From JANWJE01 sp044326545 (lineage in GTDB: Bacteria; Chlamydiota; Chlamydiia; Chlamydiales; Parachlamydiaceae): a stretch of DNA of 36,471 nucleotides. This document shows, piece after piece, positions 8,863 to 16,911 of the stretch. The stretch lies in contig JBIRBM010000019.1 in assembly GCA_044326545.1 (NCBI GenBank), forward strand, positions 1 to 36,471. The letters are read 5' to 3'. A model generated the notes under the pieces. The model did not search any database. It was not told the DNA's origin and saw only the letters and a program-made list of their open reading frames with translations. Made by a program: the position numbers and the translations under genes. How positions within the stretch are numbered: the first letter of the stretch is position 1; every line of letters begins with the position of its first letter.

Positions 8863-10062
8863 TTAACCGTTATTAAGTTGTGTAATGCTCAATGCTTGAG
8901 TGGAAAAGTTGCCGCATGCGCTTGTTGCTTGAACAGTAAAATTGTAGGTTTGCGCACTGTTGTCAGTGGGGGTTCCTGCTATCACACCTTCGGGCGATAA
9001 AGTCAATCCTGCCGGTAGAGATCCAGCAATTAAGCTGAACGTAATTGGCGCTACACCATCGGATGTCATAATTTGTTGAAGGTAAGCATTTGGGTAGTCT
9101 TGATTTGGCAATGAGGTGGTGATAAACAGTGGAGTTGTACAAGGATTTGCAATGAACAGACTAAAAACGCGCGTTCCGGAATTGCCGCAATCATTGACCG
9201 CACGGACAGCAAAAGTGTAAGTTCCTGTTGCAGTCGGTGTTCCTGATAAAATTCCGTCTAATGATAATGTCAATCCGTACGGAAGATCTCCTGATACGAC
9301 GTTAAATGTTGTTGGATTCACTTCTCCTAGAACCTCAATTGTCTCAGAATAAGGAATTCTAAGATTTCCATTAGGTAACGTTTCTGTCATAAACACGATT
9401 TCTGGACAATCGATAATCAACCTAATGCCGTAAGGACGTGAACTTCCGCATTTACTTTTTGCTCTGACCACAAAGTGAAAAATGCCTGTTTCAGTTGGAA
9501 TACCCGCGATTGTTCCACTGTGAGAGAGAATTAATCCATCGGGTAAATGTCCTTTTATAAGGCGATAGGTTGCAGCAGGTGAGTGAGGGGAGACTTTAAT
9601 TTGATCCATATACTGGGCATCTATTTCACCTGGATTTAGAAAATGGGTCATCACGCAAGGCGGTTGACAAATCTTGACTTTCCCTCCTTTTAAATTGATT
9701 TTGATAATCTCCAGTTCTCTTTCCTGTTTATCCAATACAACAAGGACTAATTGGGAATGATTCGGTTTTTTTTTCACAAGATGTTCTAAAATAGGAAAAT
9801 CTTTTTTTCCCAAAGCAGCAAGCAAGCTTTTGTGGGTGGGTTTTGCAGCTGCGTAGAGAAGAATGTGGTCCGCCTCTTTTAAAGTTTGCCACGTAACGGG
9901 TTGGCATCTATTGATCACATCGTGCATTGAATCAGAGCTTGAAGAGCATGGTGAACAATCAGAAGAATGGCAGGAAGAGAATAGAGCATGCTGAAAGCCT
10001 ATTGAAGAAAGAAAACAAAACAAGGTAAACGCTAGAAGATAACTTCTTGAAAAAATTGTCAT
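8863..10062 (-). CDS. Secreted protein with three putative-Ig (He_PIG) repeats
   Basis: 399 residues. A signal peptide covers about 1-27 and is followed by a Ser/Cys-rich stretch (28-43). An N-terminal domain of about 100 residues is not recognised. Three He_PIG-type repeats follow at about 137-219, 221-304 and 311-394. Each has the pattern sxLPxGLxLSxxGxIxGxPTxTGxxxFxVxAxxxCGxS, and each repeat keeps a Cys in its final strands (KCGSS, DCGNS, ACGNF). Such repeats occur in surface or secreted adhesion-like proteins, so an envelope or extracellular role is likely; the binding partner is unknown. It is monocistronic and convergent with the upstream hydrolase. There is no membrane anchor or sorting signal at the C-terminus. 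Confidence 0.85.
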   Translation of the reverse strand: MTIFSRSYLLAFTLFCFLSSIGFQHALFSSCHSSDCSPCSSSSDSMHDVINRCQPVTWQTLKEADHILLYAAAKPTHKSLLAALGKKDFPILEHLVKKKPNHSQLVLVVLDKQERELEIIKINLKGGKVKICQPPCVMTHFLNPGEIDAQYMDQIKVSPHSPAATYRLIKGHLPDGLILSHSGTIAGIPTETGIFHFVVRAKSKCGSSRPYGIRLIIDCPEIVFMTETLPNGNLRIPYSETIEVLGEVNPTTFNVVSGDLPYGLTLSLDGILSGTPTATGTYTFAVRAVNDCGNSGTRVFSLFIANPCTTPLFITTSLPNQDYPNAYLQQIMTSDGVAPITFSLIAGSLPAGLTLSPEGVIAGTPTDNSAQTYNFTVQATSACGNFSTQALSITQLNNG

Positions 10063-10203
10063 AAGACCTCACTGTGGTAAATTAAACCTCATGTGCCAAT
10101 CGTTTTGCTTGAAAATAAGCGCTTTTTGATCAAATCGAGCGGTTATCAAAAAGAGGCCGTTTTCTAAGTTCATCCAATGGCGCAAGATGTTGATTGATTA
10201 TTG

Positions 10204-10237
10204 ACTTACCTTAGAACCTGTTCTTATCTAGGTAAGT
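10204..10237. repeat. Hairpin enclosing a family A arm
   Basis: ACTTACCTTAGA and TCTAGGTAAGT pair with one bulged base, and the loop is the family A terminus AACCTGTTCTTA. It may be a rearranged or partial family A copy. Confidence 0.45.
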
Positions 10238-10451
10238 GTTTGAAAAACATTACAACGTCTTGCCTTATCCTATCAGTTTTGACTTAAATTGCAAAAAAAT
10301 CAAAATTCAGGATATAGGGTTGATTGTAGAAAAACAATTTCACGAATGGGTGTGTGGATTTCCATTCTAATGAATGGTATGTAGGGGGGGAGTTGGGCCA
10401 AAGCAAAACCGTTGAACCCCAAATCGCGCTCTTGGTGCTTAAGGGGGAGGC

Positions 10452-10472
10452 TAAAATTTTGAACAGGTTGTA
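10452..10472. repeat. Family A right arm (half copy)
   Basis: TAAAATTTTGAACAGGTTGTA matches the right arm of family A (compare CAAAGATTTTGCAGAGGTTCTA at 29271-29292). It is directly followed, with a two-base overlap, by the 32-bp family B palindrome, so the two repeats form a compound site. Confidence 0.55.
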
Positions 10473-10502
10473 GGGCGTGTCATCAATTGATGACACGCCC
10501 TA
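10471..10502. repeat. Perfect 32-bp palindrome, family B ends
   Basis: TAGGGCGTGTCATCAA and its exact reverse complement TTGATGACACGCCCTA meet at the centre with no spacer. The arms match the terminal repeats of the 116-bp element at 32107-32222, so this looks like two family B ends fused, or an internally deleted copy. It lies 25 bp before the start of the small secreted protein gene and would form a long hairpin in its leader. Confidence 0.8.
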
Positions 10503-10527
10503 AAAAAAACTTAACGATTAGAGGAAT

Positions 10528-10821
10528 ATGATGAAAATAGTACGATTTTTACCCATTGCTTTATCTATTGCTGCGCTAGGAGTTGCTGCAGATAATTTCA
10601 CCCAATATTCAGTTGCAGGCGATAATAGAAACTCTTTTGATGGATTAAACCGAAAAAACAGCGAGGATCAAGAGTCTCCCAGAAGTAATTCTCGATGGAT
10701 TAAAGATCCCGCCTCTCGTAAAGAATATTTAAAGGGGCACGAGAATTTTCAAAAATTTCAAGGCTCGTCAAAAGAGCAAATCGCAGATCTAGATCAAGAG
10801 AATCGTTCAGAAAAAGATTAG
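10528..10821 (+). CDS. Small secreted hydrophilic protein
   Basis: 97 residues. A signal peptide is visible (FLPIALSIAALGVAA, cleavage likely after residue 21). The mature part of about 76 residues is strongly hydrophilic, rich in Asn, Asp, Glu, Lys, Ser and Arg, with no Cys and no recognised domain. GAGGA (10521-10525) precedes two adjacent ATGs; the second (10531) has the better spacing, so the true start may be three bases later. It is flanked by the 32-bp palindrome upstream and a family A element immediately downstream, which suggests a self-contained transcription unit. Its function is unknown; a periplasmic or exported role follows only from the signal peptide. Confidence 0.65.
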   Translation: MMKIVRFLPIALSIAALGVAADNFTQYSVAGDNRNSFDGLNRKNSEDQESPRSNSRWIKDPASRKEYLKGHENFQKFQGSSKEQIADLDQENRSEKD

Positions 10822-10823
10822 TC

Positions 10824-10872
10824 TAAGAACCTGTTTAATATCATCCCATCGAAGATGTTAAACAGGCTCTAA
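10824..10872. repeat. Family A inverted-repeat element (short form)
   Basis: Left arm TAAGAACCTGTTTAATATC plus ATC (10824-10845) and right arm GAAGATGTTAAACAGGCTCT plus AA (10851-10872) pair with about four mismatches around a 5-nt loop. It starts 2 nt after the stop of the small secreted protein gene and may serve as its transcript end. Confidence 0.75.
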
Positions 10873-11006
10873 AGGTTTTGGAGAGAAAATGGCGTTGAAA
10901 TTAACGTTTTATCCGGTTAAAGTGGTTTTATTATGCCGAAATACATTCAGAATTGATTTGGAATGAGAATACAATTCGGGTTAAAAGTTTATTAAATCGG
11001 AAAAAT

Positions 11007-13637
11007 ATGTTAACACAAACGATACGTCGACAATTTTTAGAATATTTCAAAAAACATCAACACGCCATTATCCCCTCCTCACCAGTTGTCCCGCATGATG
11101 ACCCCACTCTTTTATTCATGAATGCGGGGATGAATCAATTCAAAGATGTCTTCTTAGGAAGAAGCCATCGGGATTACACACGAGCGACATCGAGTCAAAA
11201 ATGCATTCGTGTTGGAGGAAAGCATAACGACTTAGAAAATGTCGGACATACAAGTCGCCATTTGACGTTTTTTGAAATGCTTGGTAATTTCTCGTTTGGT
11301 GATTATTTCAAAGAACAAGCGATACAATACGCTTGGGAAGTCTCGACCAATATTTTTGGTTTCGAGCCTCAAAATATTTGGCCCACTGTTTTTCGTGACG
11401 ATGATGAGGCATTTGAGCTGTGGACAAAATATGTTCCGGCCGAGCGGATTACACGAATGGGCGAAAAAGATAATTTTTGGGCAATGGGCGACACGGGTCC
11501 TTGCGGTCCCTGCTCTGAACTTTATTTCGACCGAGGGGTAAAGTATGGAGAGGGGCGCAATCCAGCAGAGGATACAGAAGGGAATCGCTATCTTGAATTT
11601 TGGAATTTAGTCTTTATGCAATATAATACCCTTCCCTCGGCAGAGAGAGAGCATTTGCCTAAGCCTTCAATTGATACAGGATCTGGTCTAGAGCGGGTCA
11701 TTGCATTGAAAATGGGGGTAGATAGCGTCTTTGAAACAGATGTCCTTCGAAGTCTTATCGCCGGGATTGAAACGCTTACCGGCCTCTCTTATCATACGCA
11801 CGGTTCCCACTCTGCTGCATTTCGAGTGATTGCTGACCATTTGCGTTGCTTGTCATTTGCTATTGCCGATGGCGTTCAACCAAGTAATGTTGACCGTGGT
11901 TATGTGCTTCGCAAAGTCTTGCGTCGTGCTGTCCGTTATGGAAGATCGCTTGGAATAGATCGCCCTTTTTTGGCTGATCTCCTCCCTCAGCTTGTCTCTA
12001 TCATGGGATCTGATTATCCGGAATTGATCAAAGGGCAGGATCGGATTGCTCAAATTTTATCGATTGAGGAAGAGGGATTTATTCGAACACTTAAACGTGG
12101 CGGCAATATTTTAAACCAGATTGTTGAAAGGGCGCAAGCCTCCCATCAAGCAATCACGGGCGATGAGGCATTTAAACTCAAAGACACTTACGGACTTCCG
12201 ATCGAAGAAATTCTGTTGATTGCCAAAGACAGCCATCTTCAAGTTGATGAACCACGCTATCAGCAATTGGAAAAAGAGGCTAGAGAGAGGTCGCGCAGCA
12301 CGCAAAAAATCGTTCACCAACTGGCAACAGAGAGTGTTTTTGCTGACTTTGCGAAGGCACATGGCCAAACGACATTTATTGGATACACAGATACAGTGTG
12401 CGAAGCACGAGTCGTTGGATTGGTTGTGAATGATGAGTTTGTAGATGAAATGGAAGAAGGGCAAGAAGGAATTGTCTTGTTAGATTTCACCCCTTTTTAT
12501 GCTGAAATGGGGGGGCAAATTGGAGACACTGGTTATTTAGAAGGAAAAATCCACTATTTTACTGTAACAGACTGCATGGTCCCCTATAAGGGGTTGATTG
12601 GCCACAAAGGACTCTTAAACAAAGGAATCCTTAAAATAGGCGATTCTCTTCAAGCATGCGTCGATCGTGATAGACGACAAAAAATCGCCAATAACCATAC
12701 TGCGACCCATTTGCTTCATTGGGCTTTACATCGAGTTTTAGGAGAGCACATTAAACAGGCAGGATCTGTTGTCGATTCTCAACGGCTACGTTTTGACTTT
12801 AGCCATCATAAAGCTCTGACGCTTGAAGAAATTCGAAAAATTGAAGATCTCATTAACGATAAAATTCGTCAAAATGTTCCTGTTAAATGGTATGAATTAA
12901 CATTTGATGAGGTGCAGAAACGAGAAGATATCAAGCAGTTTTTCGGCGAGAAATATGGCGCTGTTGTCCGTGTTGTCGATATTGATGAGTCTAAAGAGTT
13001 GTGCGGGGGAACTCACACCTCTTTAGTTGGGAATATCGGCCTCTTCCGTATCGTAAAAGAGGGAAGCATTGCCGCCGGGATTCGTCGGATTGAGGCGATC
13101 ACGGGATGGGGAGCAGAAGCCCTTTGCCGCGAAAACGAAGATCATCTTTTACGTCTTGGACAAGTATTGAAAGCTCCTGTTCATCAACTCGAGGAGCGTC
13201 TTGAAAAATTATTAAATGAACATGCCCACGCTCTTCAGCAGTTAAAAAATTTCCGACGCAATCAGCTTGACACATTAGTGGAAAGTCTCTTGAGCCAGGC
13301 AACGACGATTAATGGATTTCGCTGCATTGTCGCTGAAACATCTCTTTCAATTGAGGATTTACGTCAATGCGTTGATTTAGCTCTTGAGCGGCTCGGATCA
13401 GGAGTTGTCTTAATTGGAGCGGCATTCTCTGACAAGTGCCAATTAATCGCAAAAGTCAGTGAAGAGTGTGTTAGGCTAGGTTTTTCAGCTCATGAACTGA
13501 TCAAATTGACAATGCCGCTAGTCCAAGGAAGCGGGGGAGGGAAACCTCAAAGCGCCCAAGGGGGGGGGAAATCTCCTGAAAAGCTGCTCGAAGCTTTAGA
13601 AAAAGCAAAAGAATTTCTCACTCAAAAAAGATCCTGA
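11007..13637 (+). CDS. alaS: Alanyl-tRNA synthetase
   Basis: 876 residues from the ATG at 11007. An in-frame TTG 18 codons upstream (10953) is rejected, because with the ATG start the editing-site residues fall at H564/H568 (HTATH) and C666/H670 (CGGTH), the same numbers as in the 876-residue E. coli enzyme. The class II catalytic core is N-terminal (LFMNAGMNQFKDVFLG near residue 36; GDTGPCGPCSE further on), then the editing domain, then the C-Ala domain with the Gly-rich GSGGGKPQSAQGGG segment near the end. It charges tRNA-Ala and clears mischarged Ser and Gly. It stands alone between the family A copies at 10824 and 13674. No leader regulatory structure other than the repeat was recognised. 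Confidence 0.97.
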   Translation: MLTQTIRRQFLEYFKKHQHAIIPSSPVVPHDDPTLLFMNAGMNQFKDVFLGRSHRDYTRATSSQKCIRVGGKHNDLENVGHTSRHLTFFEMLGNFSFGDYFKEQAIQYAWEVSTNIFGFEPQNIWPTVFRDDDEAFELWTKYVPAERITRMGEKDNFWAMGDTGPCGPCSELYFDRGVKYGEGRNPAEDTEGNRYLEFWNLVFMQYNTLPSAEREHLPKPSIDTGSGLERVIALKMGVDSVFETDVLRSLIAGIETLTGLSYHTHGSHSAAFRVIADHLRCLSFAIADGVQPSNVDRGYVLRKVLRRAVRYGRSLGIDRPFLADLLPQLVSIMGSDYPELIKGQDRIAQILSIEEEGFIRTLKRGGNILNQIVERAQASHQAITGDEAFKLKDTYGLPIEEILLIAKDSHLQVDEPRYQQLEKEARERSRSTQKIVHQLATESVFADFAKAHGQTTFIGYTDTVCEARVVGLVVNDEFVDEMEEGQEGIVLLDFTPFYAEMGGQIGDTGYLEGKIHYFTVTDCMVPYKGLIGHKGLLNKGILKIGDSLQACVDRDRRQKIANNHTATHLLHWALHRVLGEHIKQAGSVVDSQRLRFDFSHHKALTLEEIRKIEDLINDKIRQNVPVKWYELTFDEVQKREDIKQFFGEKYGAVVRVVDIDESKELCGGTHTSLVGNIGLFRIVKEGSIAAGIRRIEAITGWGAEALCRENEDHLLRLGQVLKAPVHQLEERLEKLLNEHAHALQQLKNFRRNQLDTLVESLLSQATTINGFRCIVAETSLSIEDLRQCVDLALERLGSGVVLIGAAFSDKCQLIAKVSEECVRLGFSAHELIKLTMPLVQGSGGGKPQSAQGGGKSPEKLLEALEKAKEFLTQKRS

Positions 13638-13673
13638 TCAATTTTGAGGATAGTGGTTTTTAGACGCCTTGTA

Positions 13674-13696
13674 AGAACCTGTTCTGAACAGGTTCT
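13674..13696. repeat. Minimal family A palindrome between alaS and proC
   Basis: AGAACCTGTTC-T-GAACAGGTTCT: two 11-bp ends of family A joined with a single central base and nothing between them. It lies in the 72-bp gap between convergent alaS and proC, so it could act as a bidirectional transcript end, although neither side has a T-run. Confidence 0.8.
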
Positions 13697-13709
13697 AAAG
13701 CGCGATGTT

Positions 13710-14498
13710 TCAGAGTTTTTTTGCAAGCTCTTGGGCTTTTTTGTGAGAAGCTAAAAATGTTTCAATTAACCCACTTCTGAGAGATCCTTTTTCCAGTCTT
13801 CTTAACCCCTCAATCGTTGTCCCGCCCGGCGAAGCAATTTGCCATTTTAATTCGCAAAGAGGGGTGTCGGATTTTTCTATCATCGTTAAAGAGCCCTGCA
13901 TCATCTTGAGCGTTAAGTTTTTGGCATCTTTTGCTTTGAACCCCATCGCAATCCCGGCTTCGATCATCGCTTCAACAAGAGTGAGGATAAAAGCCGGTCC
14001 GGATCCGGCTAATGAAGCCAATGCATCGATCTGACTTTCTTGTAGCCAATAAAGAAGGCCTAATGGGGCGAGAAGCTCCTCCAGAGAGTTTTTGATCTCT
14101 AGGGATAACGCGGGGGTGTCCACAACGCCAATAATTCCCTCACCATACCGCATGGCGAGATTTGGCATGATGCGAATGATTGTGGGAGAAGGAAAATCAT
14201 TTTGCAAAGATTCAAGAGGTGTGCCAACGAGTAAGCTAATCAGAATGTGATTTTTCTTTAGATCATCTTTTATCAGAGGAGCTATTTCTTTTAAATTTTG
14301 GGGTTTAACCGCTAAAAAAACAACCTCGGCTTCGTCAATTGCCTCGTTTATGTTCTGGCGAGGTTCTCCTCCGATTTTGTGTGCAAGTTCTTGGGTCCAA
14401 TTCCAATCGCGATCGTGCAAAATCAAGCGATGTAATGGGCTGAGGAGCTCTGCAACTGCAGTTCCCATATTTCCGCATCCAATGATTGCGATGTCCAT
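13710..14498 (-). CDS. proC: Pyrroline-5-carboxylate reductase
   Basis: 262 residues, normal family length. It performs the last step of proline synthesis, NAD(P)H-dependent reduction of P5C to proline. The N-terminal Rossmann motif AIIGCGNMG (4-12) is intact, as are FLAVKPQ (61-67), SLAGSGPAF (162-170) and the signature SPGGTTIEGL (223-232) near the C-terminus. AAGGAG with a 6-nt spacer precedes the ATG. It is the last gene of the hydrolase-proB-proA-proC operon, 24 nt after proA. Confidence 0.95.
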   Translation of the reverse strand: MDIAIIGCGNMGTAVAELLSPLHRLILHDRDWNWTQELAHKIGGEPRQNINEAIDEAEVVFLAVKPQNLKEIAPLIKDDLKKNHILISLLVGTPLESLQNDFPSPTIIRIMPNLAMRYGEGIIGVVDTPALSLEIKNSLEELLAPLGLLYWLQESQIDALASLAGSGPAFILTLVEAMIEAGIAMGFKAKDAKNLTLKMMQGSLTMIEKSDTPLCELKWQIASPGGTTIEGLRRLEKGSLRSGLIETFLASHKKAQELAKKL

Positions 14499-14522
14499 TT
14501 TTTCTCCTTAGAGCTTGGCTTT

Positions 14523-15794
14523 TTAAGGGCGAATGTGGTAGTCACCCTGAATAATCCACTTATAGCTAGTCAACTCTTTAAGTCCCATCGGACCTCTGGC
14601 ATGGAGTTTTTGAGTGCTAATGGCAACCTCAGCACCCAGCCCTAGTTGACCTCCATCTGTAAAACGAGTCGAAGCATTCACATAGACAGCGGCTGAATCA
14701 ATCATTTGTAAAAATTGTTGAGCATGGTGAGGATTTTCAGTTAAAATTCCGTCGCTATGTCCGGTGCTATGCTGACGAATATGCCTCATCGCTTCCTCTA
14801 CATTTTTGACGATGCGAATTCCGAGAATAAGGTCTAACCATTCACTATCCCAATCGCCGGTTTTTGCACGGACAATTTTTTCTGCCTGTTGATATTGATC
14901 GCCTAATAGTTGCCAGGCTGTAGAATCAACTCGAAATTCCACCTCTTTTTCTTGCAGTTTTTTGATCACTTCTAGAACAAAAACAGGAGCAATCTTTTCG
15001 TGAACAAGAAGAGTATCGAGTGCATTGCAGACAGTGGGGCGTTGTGTTTTAGCGTTGTCAATCACTTCAAGAGCTTTTTTTTGATCGGCTGATTCATCGA
15101 TGAAAAGATGGCAAATCCCAATTCCCCCTGTGATGACAGGAATGCTGCTATTTTCTTTGCAATACAGATGAAGTTGAGCTCCTCCCCTTGGAATGATTAA
15201 GTCGATTGTTTCATGCATCCTTAAAAGTTCTTTCACAGATTCTCGATCAGGGGTCGATAGCATTTGAATCGCTTCTTTAGGTAAAAGGGCTGTTTCTAGG
15301 GCTTTTTGAATCAAATGCAAGAGTGCTTGATTCGTGTTGAACGCTTCGGATCCCCCTCTTAAAATCGCACAGTTTCCACTTTTAATTGTCAGGGCTGAGA
15401 CATCAATGGTGACATTCGGGCGTGATTCATAGATGACCCCTAATACTCCGATAGGGGTTCTTCTTTTACACACTTTTAAGCCATTTTCAAGCTCAGTTTT
15501 TTCAAATTCTTCTCCAATTGGATCACAAAGTTGGGCGATTTTTCGCACATCATCAGCTAATGCGGAAATTCGCCCGAATAACGAGAGCCTTTCAATCATC
15601 GATTCACACAGGCCCGATAATCGGGCCAAGTCCATGTCTTCCTTGTTTGCCTTTAAAATCATCTCTTGCTCTTGATTCAATAATTGGGCTAACGTTTCAA
15701 GCGCTTGATTTTTTTTATCGGTCGAGATTTGAGCCATAGAAAAGGCACTCTCTTTTGCCCGGATCCCTAGTTGATGTAAATCAGTTGTTTTCAT
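14523..15794 (-). CDS. proA: Gamma-glutamyl phosphate reductase
   Basis: 423 residues. It reduces gamma-glutamyl phosphate to glutamate-5-semialdehyde with NADPH, the second step of proline synthesis. The aldehyde-dehydrogenase fold is recognisable: VIYESRPNVT (120-129), the catalytic Cys256 in RPTVCNALDTLLVH, and the C-terminal signature GLGAEVAISTQKLHARGP. The start overlaps the end of proB by 14 nt, indicating translational coupling within the pro operon. All active-site motifs look intact. Confidence 0.95.
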   Translation of the reverse strand: MKTTDLHQLGIRAKESAFSMAQISTDKKNQALETLAQLLNQEQEMILKANKEDMDLARLSGLCESMIERLSLFGRISALADDVRKIAQLCDPIGEEFEKTELENGLKVCKRRTPIGVLGVIYESRPNVTIDVSALTIKSGNCAILRGGSEAFNTNQALLHLIQKALETALLPKEAIQMLSTPDRESVKELLRMHETIDLIIPRGGAQLHLYCKENSSIPVITGGIGICHLFIDESADQKKALEVIDNAKTQRPTVCNALDTLLVHEKIAPVFVLEVIKKLQEKEVEFRVDSTAWQLLGDQYQQAEKIVRAKTGDWDSEWLDLILGIRIVKNVEEAMRHIRQHSTGHSDGILTENPHHAQQFLQMIDSAAVYVNASTRFTDGGQLGLGAEVAISTQKLHARGPMGLKELTSYKWIIQGDYHIRP

Positions 15795-16911
15795 CTTTTA
15801 ACGCTCTTGTTTTGATACGGGTCATATTATCCCGATGGATGATTTCAGATCCATAGCTATATCCTAAGATATCTTCGATATGTTTTGAGTGAGAACCAAG
15901 CAATTTTTGAATCTCTTGATTTCCATAGTTTACCATTCCCACTGCAATCAGCTCATTACCAGGGGACATTAATTGAACAATCGCCCCTCTTTCAAATGAT
16001 CCGGCGATTTGCATGATTCCAACAGCTAATAGGCTGGCTCCATCATGGCGTAATTTGTAAGCAGCCCCTTCATCAATCAAGATCGTTCCTTGGGATTTTT
16101 CTGATAAAAGCCATCGTTTGCGGCTCTCTCTTCTTGTAGTTTCAGCGACGAATAAAGTGCCCAGCGATTGTCCTTGTGCGATTTCAATTAATGCATTCGG
16201 GATTGAAGAAGAGGCGATGATCGTACTTGTCCCTGTTTGGGACGCCAGTTGGGCAGCTTGGACTTTTGTGACCATTCCTCCGGTTCCAAGTCCGAGAGAA
16301 GCAGAACTTCCTCCGGCAAGATTGAGTATCGCATCATTAATATGCTTGACGAGGGGAATGAGTGTTGCATCCGGGTTTTGTCGCGGATCTGCTGTATACA
16401 GTCCTTGTTGATCTGTCAATAAAATTAAACGATCTGCCGCGATGAGGTTCGCAATAAGAGCGGCCAAGTTGTCATTATCCCCCACCCTAATGTTTTTTGT
16501 TGCGACAGTGTCATTTTCATTGATAATGGGTAAGACGTTGTGTTTGAGTAAGCAATCGAGAGTATCGCGAATGTTGAGGTAGCGCTCCCGATTGGAGAAA
16601 TCGTCCCTAGTCAATAAGAGCTGACCCACGTTAACATTAAATAAGGCAAATAAATCGGCCCACATTTGCATCAGCCTTCCTTGGCCAACTGATGCGAACA
16701 TCTGTTTGGATGGCCAATAGCGCTCAACAGTTGGGTGGCCAAGAAGTTCACGCCCTGCAGCAACAGCCCCGGATGTGACAAGAATCACTTGTTTTCCTTC
16801 TTCTCTGAGATAGACAATTTGACGGGCCATTTCCAACATAGAGCGTCGGGAGAGTTTTTTTGTCCCTTCCGTGAGTGTGCTAGTTCCTAATTTAATGACG
16901 AATTTGTTCAT
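15781..16911 (-). CDS. proB: Glutamate 5-kinase with PUA domain
   Basis: 376 residues from the ATG at 16911. A longer reading from 16995 adds 28 Arg/Ser-rich residues that overlap the preceding gene and is rejected. It phosphorylates the gamma-carboxyl of glutamate to start proline synthesis and is usually the feedback-inhibited step. Motifs: KLGTSTL (7-13), TSGAVAAGR (46-54), NENDTV (131-136), GDNDNLAA (144-151), LLTDQQGLYTADP (164-176), GTGGMVTKV (209-217). A C-terminal PUA domain covers roughly 270-355. Its ATG overlaps the TGA of the upstream hydrolase (ATGA, 16908-16911), so the two are translationally coupled. Confidence 0.96.
   Translation of the reverse strand: MNKFVIKLGTSTLTEGTKKLSRRSMLEMARQIVYLREEGKQVILVTSGAVAAGRELLGHPTVERYWPSKQMFASVGQGRLMQMWADLFALFNVNVGQLLLTRDDFSNRERYLNIRDTLDCLLKHNVLPIINENDTVATKNIRVGDNDNLAALIANLIAADRLILLTDQQGLYTADPRQNPDATLIPLVKHINDAILNLAGGSSASLGLGTGGMVTKVQAAQLASQTGTSTIIASSSIPNALIEIAQGQSLGTLFVAETTRRESRKRWLLSEKSQGTILIDEGAAYKLRHDGASLLAVGIMQIAGSFERGAIVQLMSPGNELIAVGMVNYGNQEIQKLLGSHSKHIEDILGYSYGSEIIHRDNMTRIKTRALKDENN

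Larger units (their letters stand above)
10063..10527. other. 465-bp intergenic region with stacked inverted repeats
   Basis: No convincing gene is seen. Four structures lie in this divergent gap: a 9-bp inverted repeat CTTTTTGAT/ATCAAAAAG (10122-10130 and 10145-10153), a hairpin ACTTACC...GGTAAGT (10204-10237) enclosing a family A left-arm string, a family A right arm (10452-10472), and a perfect 32-bp palindrome (10471-10502). A 70-codon minus-strand reading frame at 10284-10496 crosses the repeats and looks spurious. Confidence 0.6.

Noticed and set aside
10284..10496. 70-codon minus-strand reading frame in the gap before the small secreted protein gene
   Set aside because: It crosses a family A arm and the 32-bp palindrome, has no signal, no recognised domain and no clear ribosome binding site.
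10953..11006. TTG-initiated 18-codon extension of alaS
   Set aside because: The ATG at 11007 gives editing residues H564, H568, C666 and H670 exactly as in E. coli AlaRS and the usual 876-residue length.
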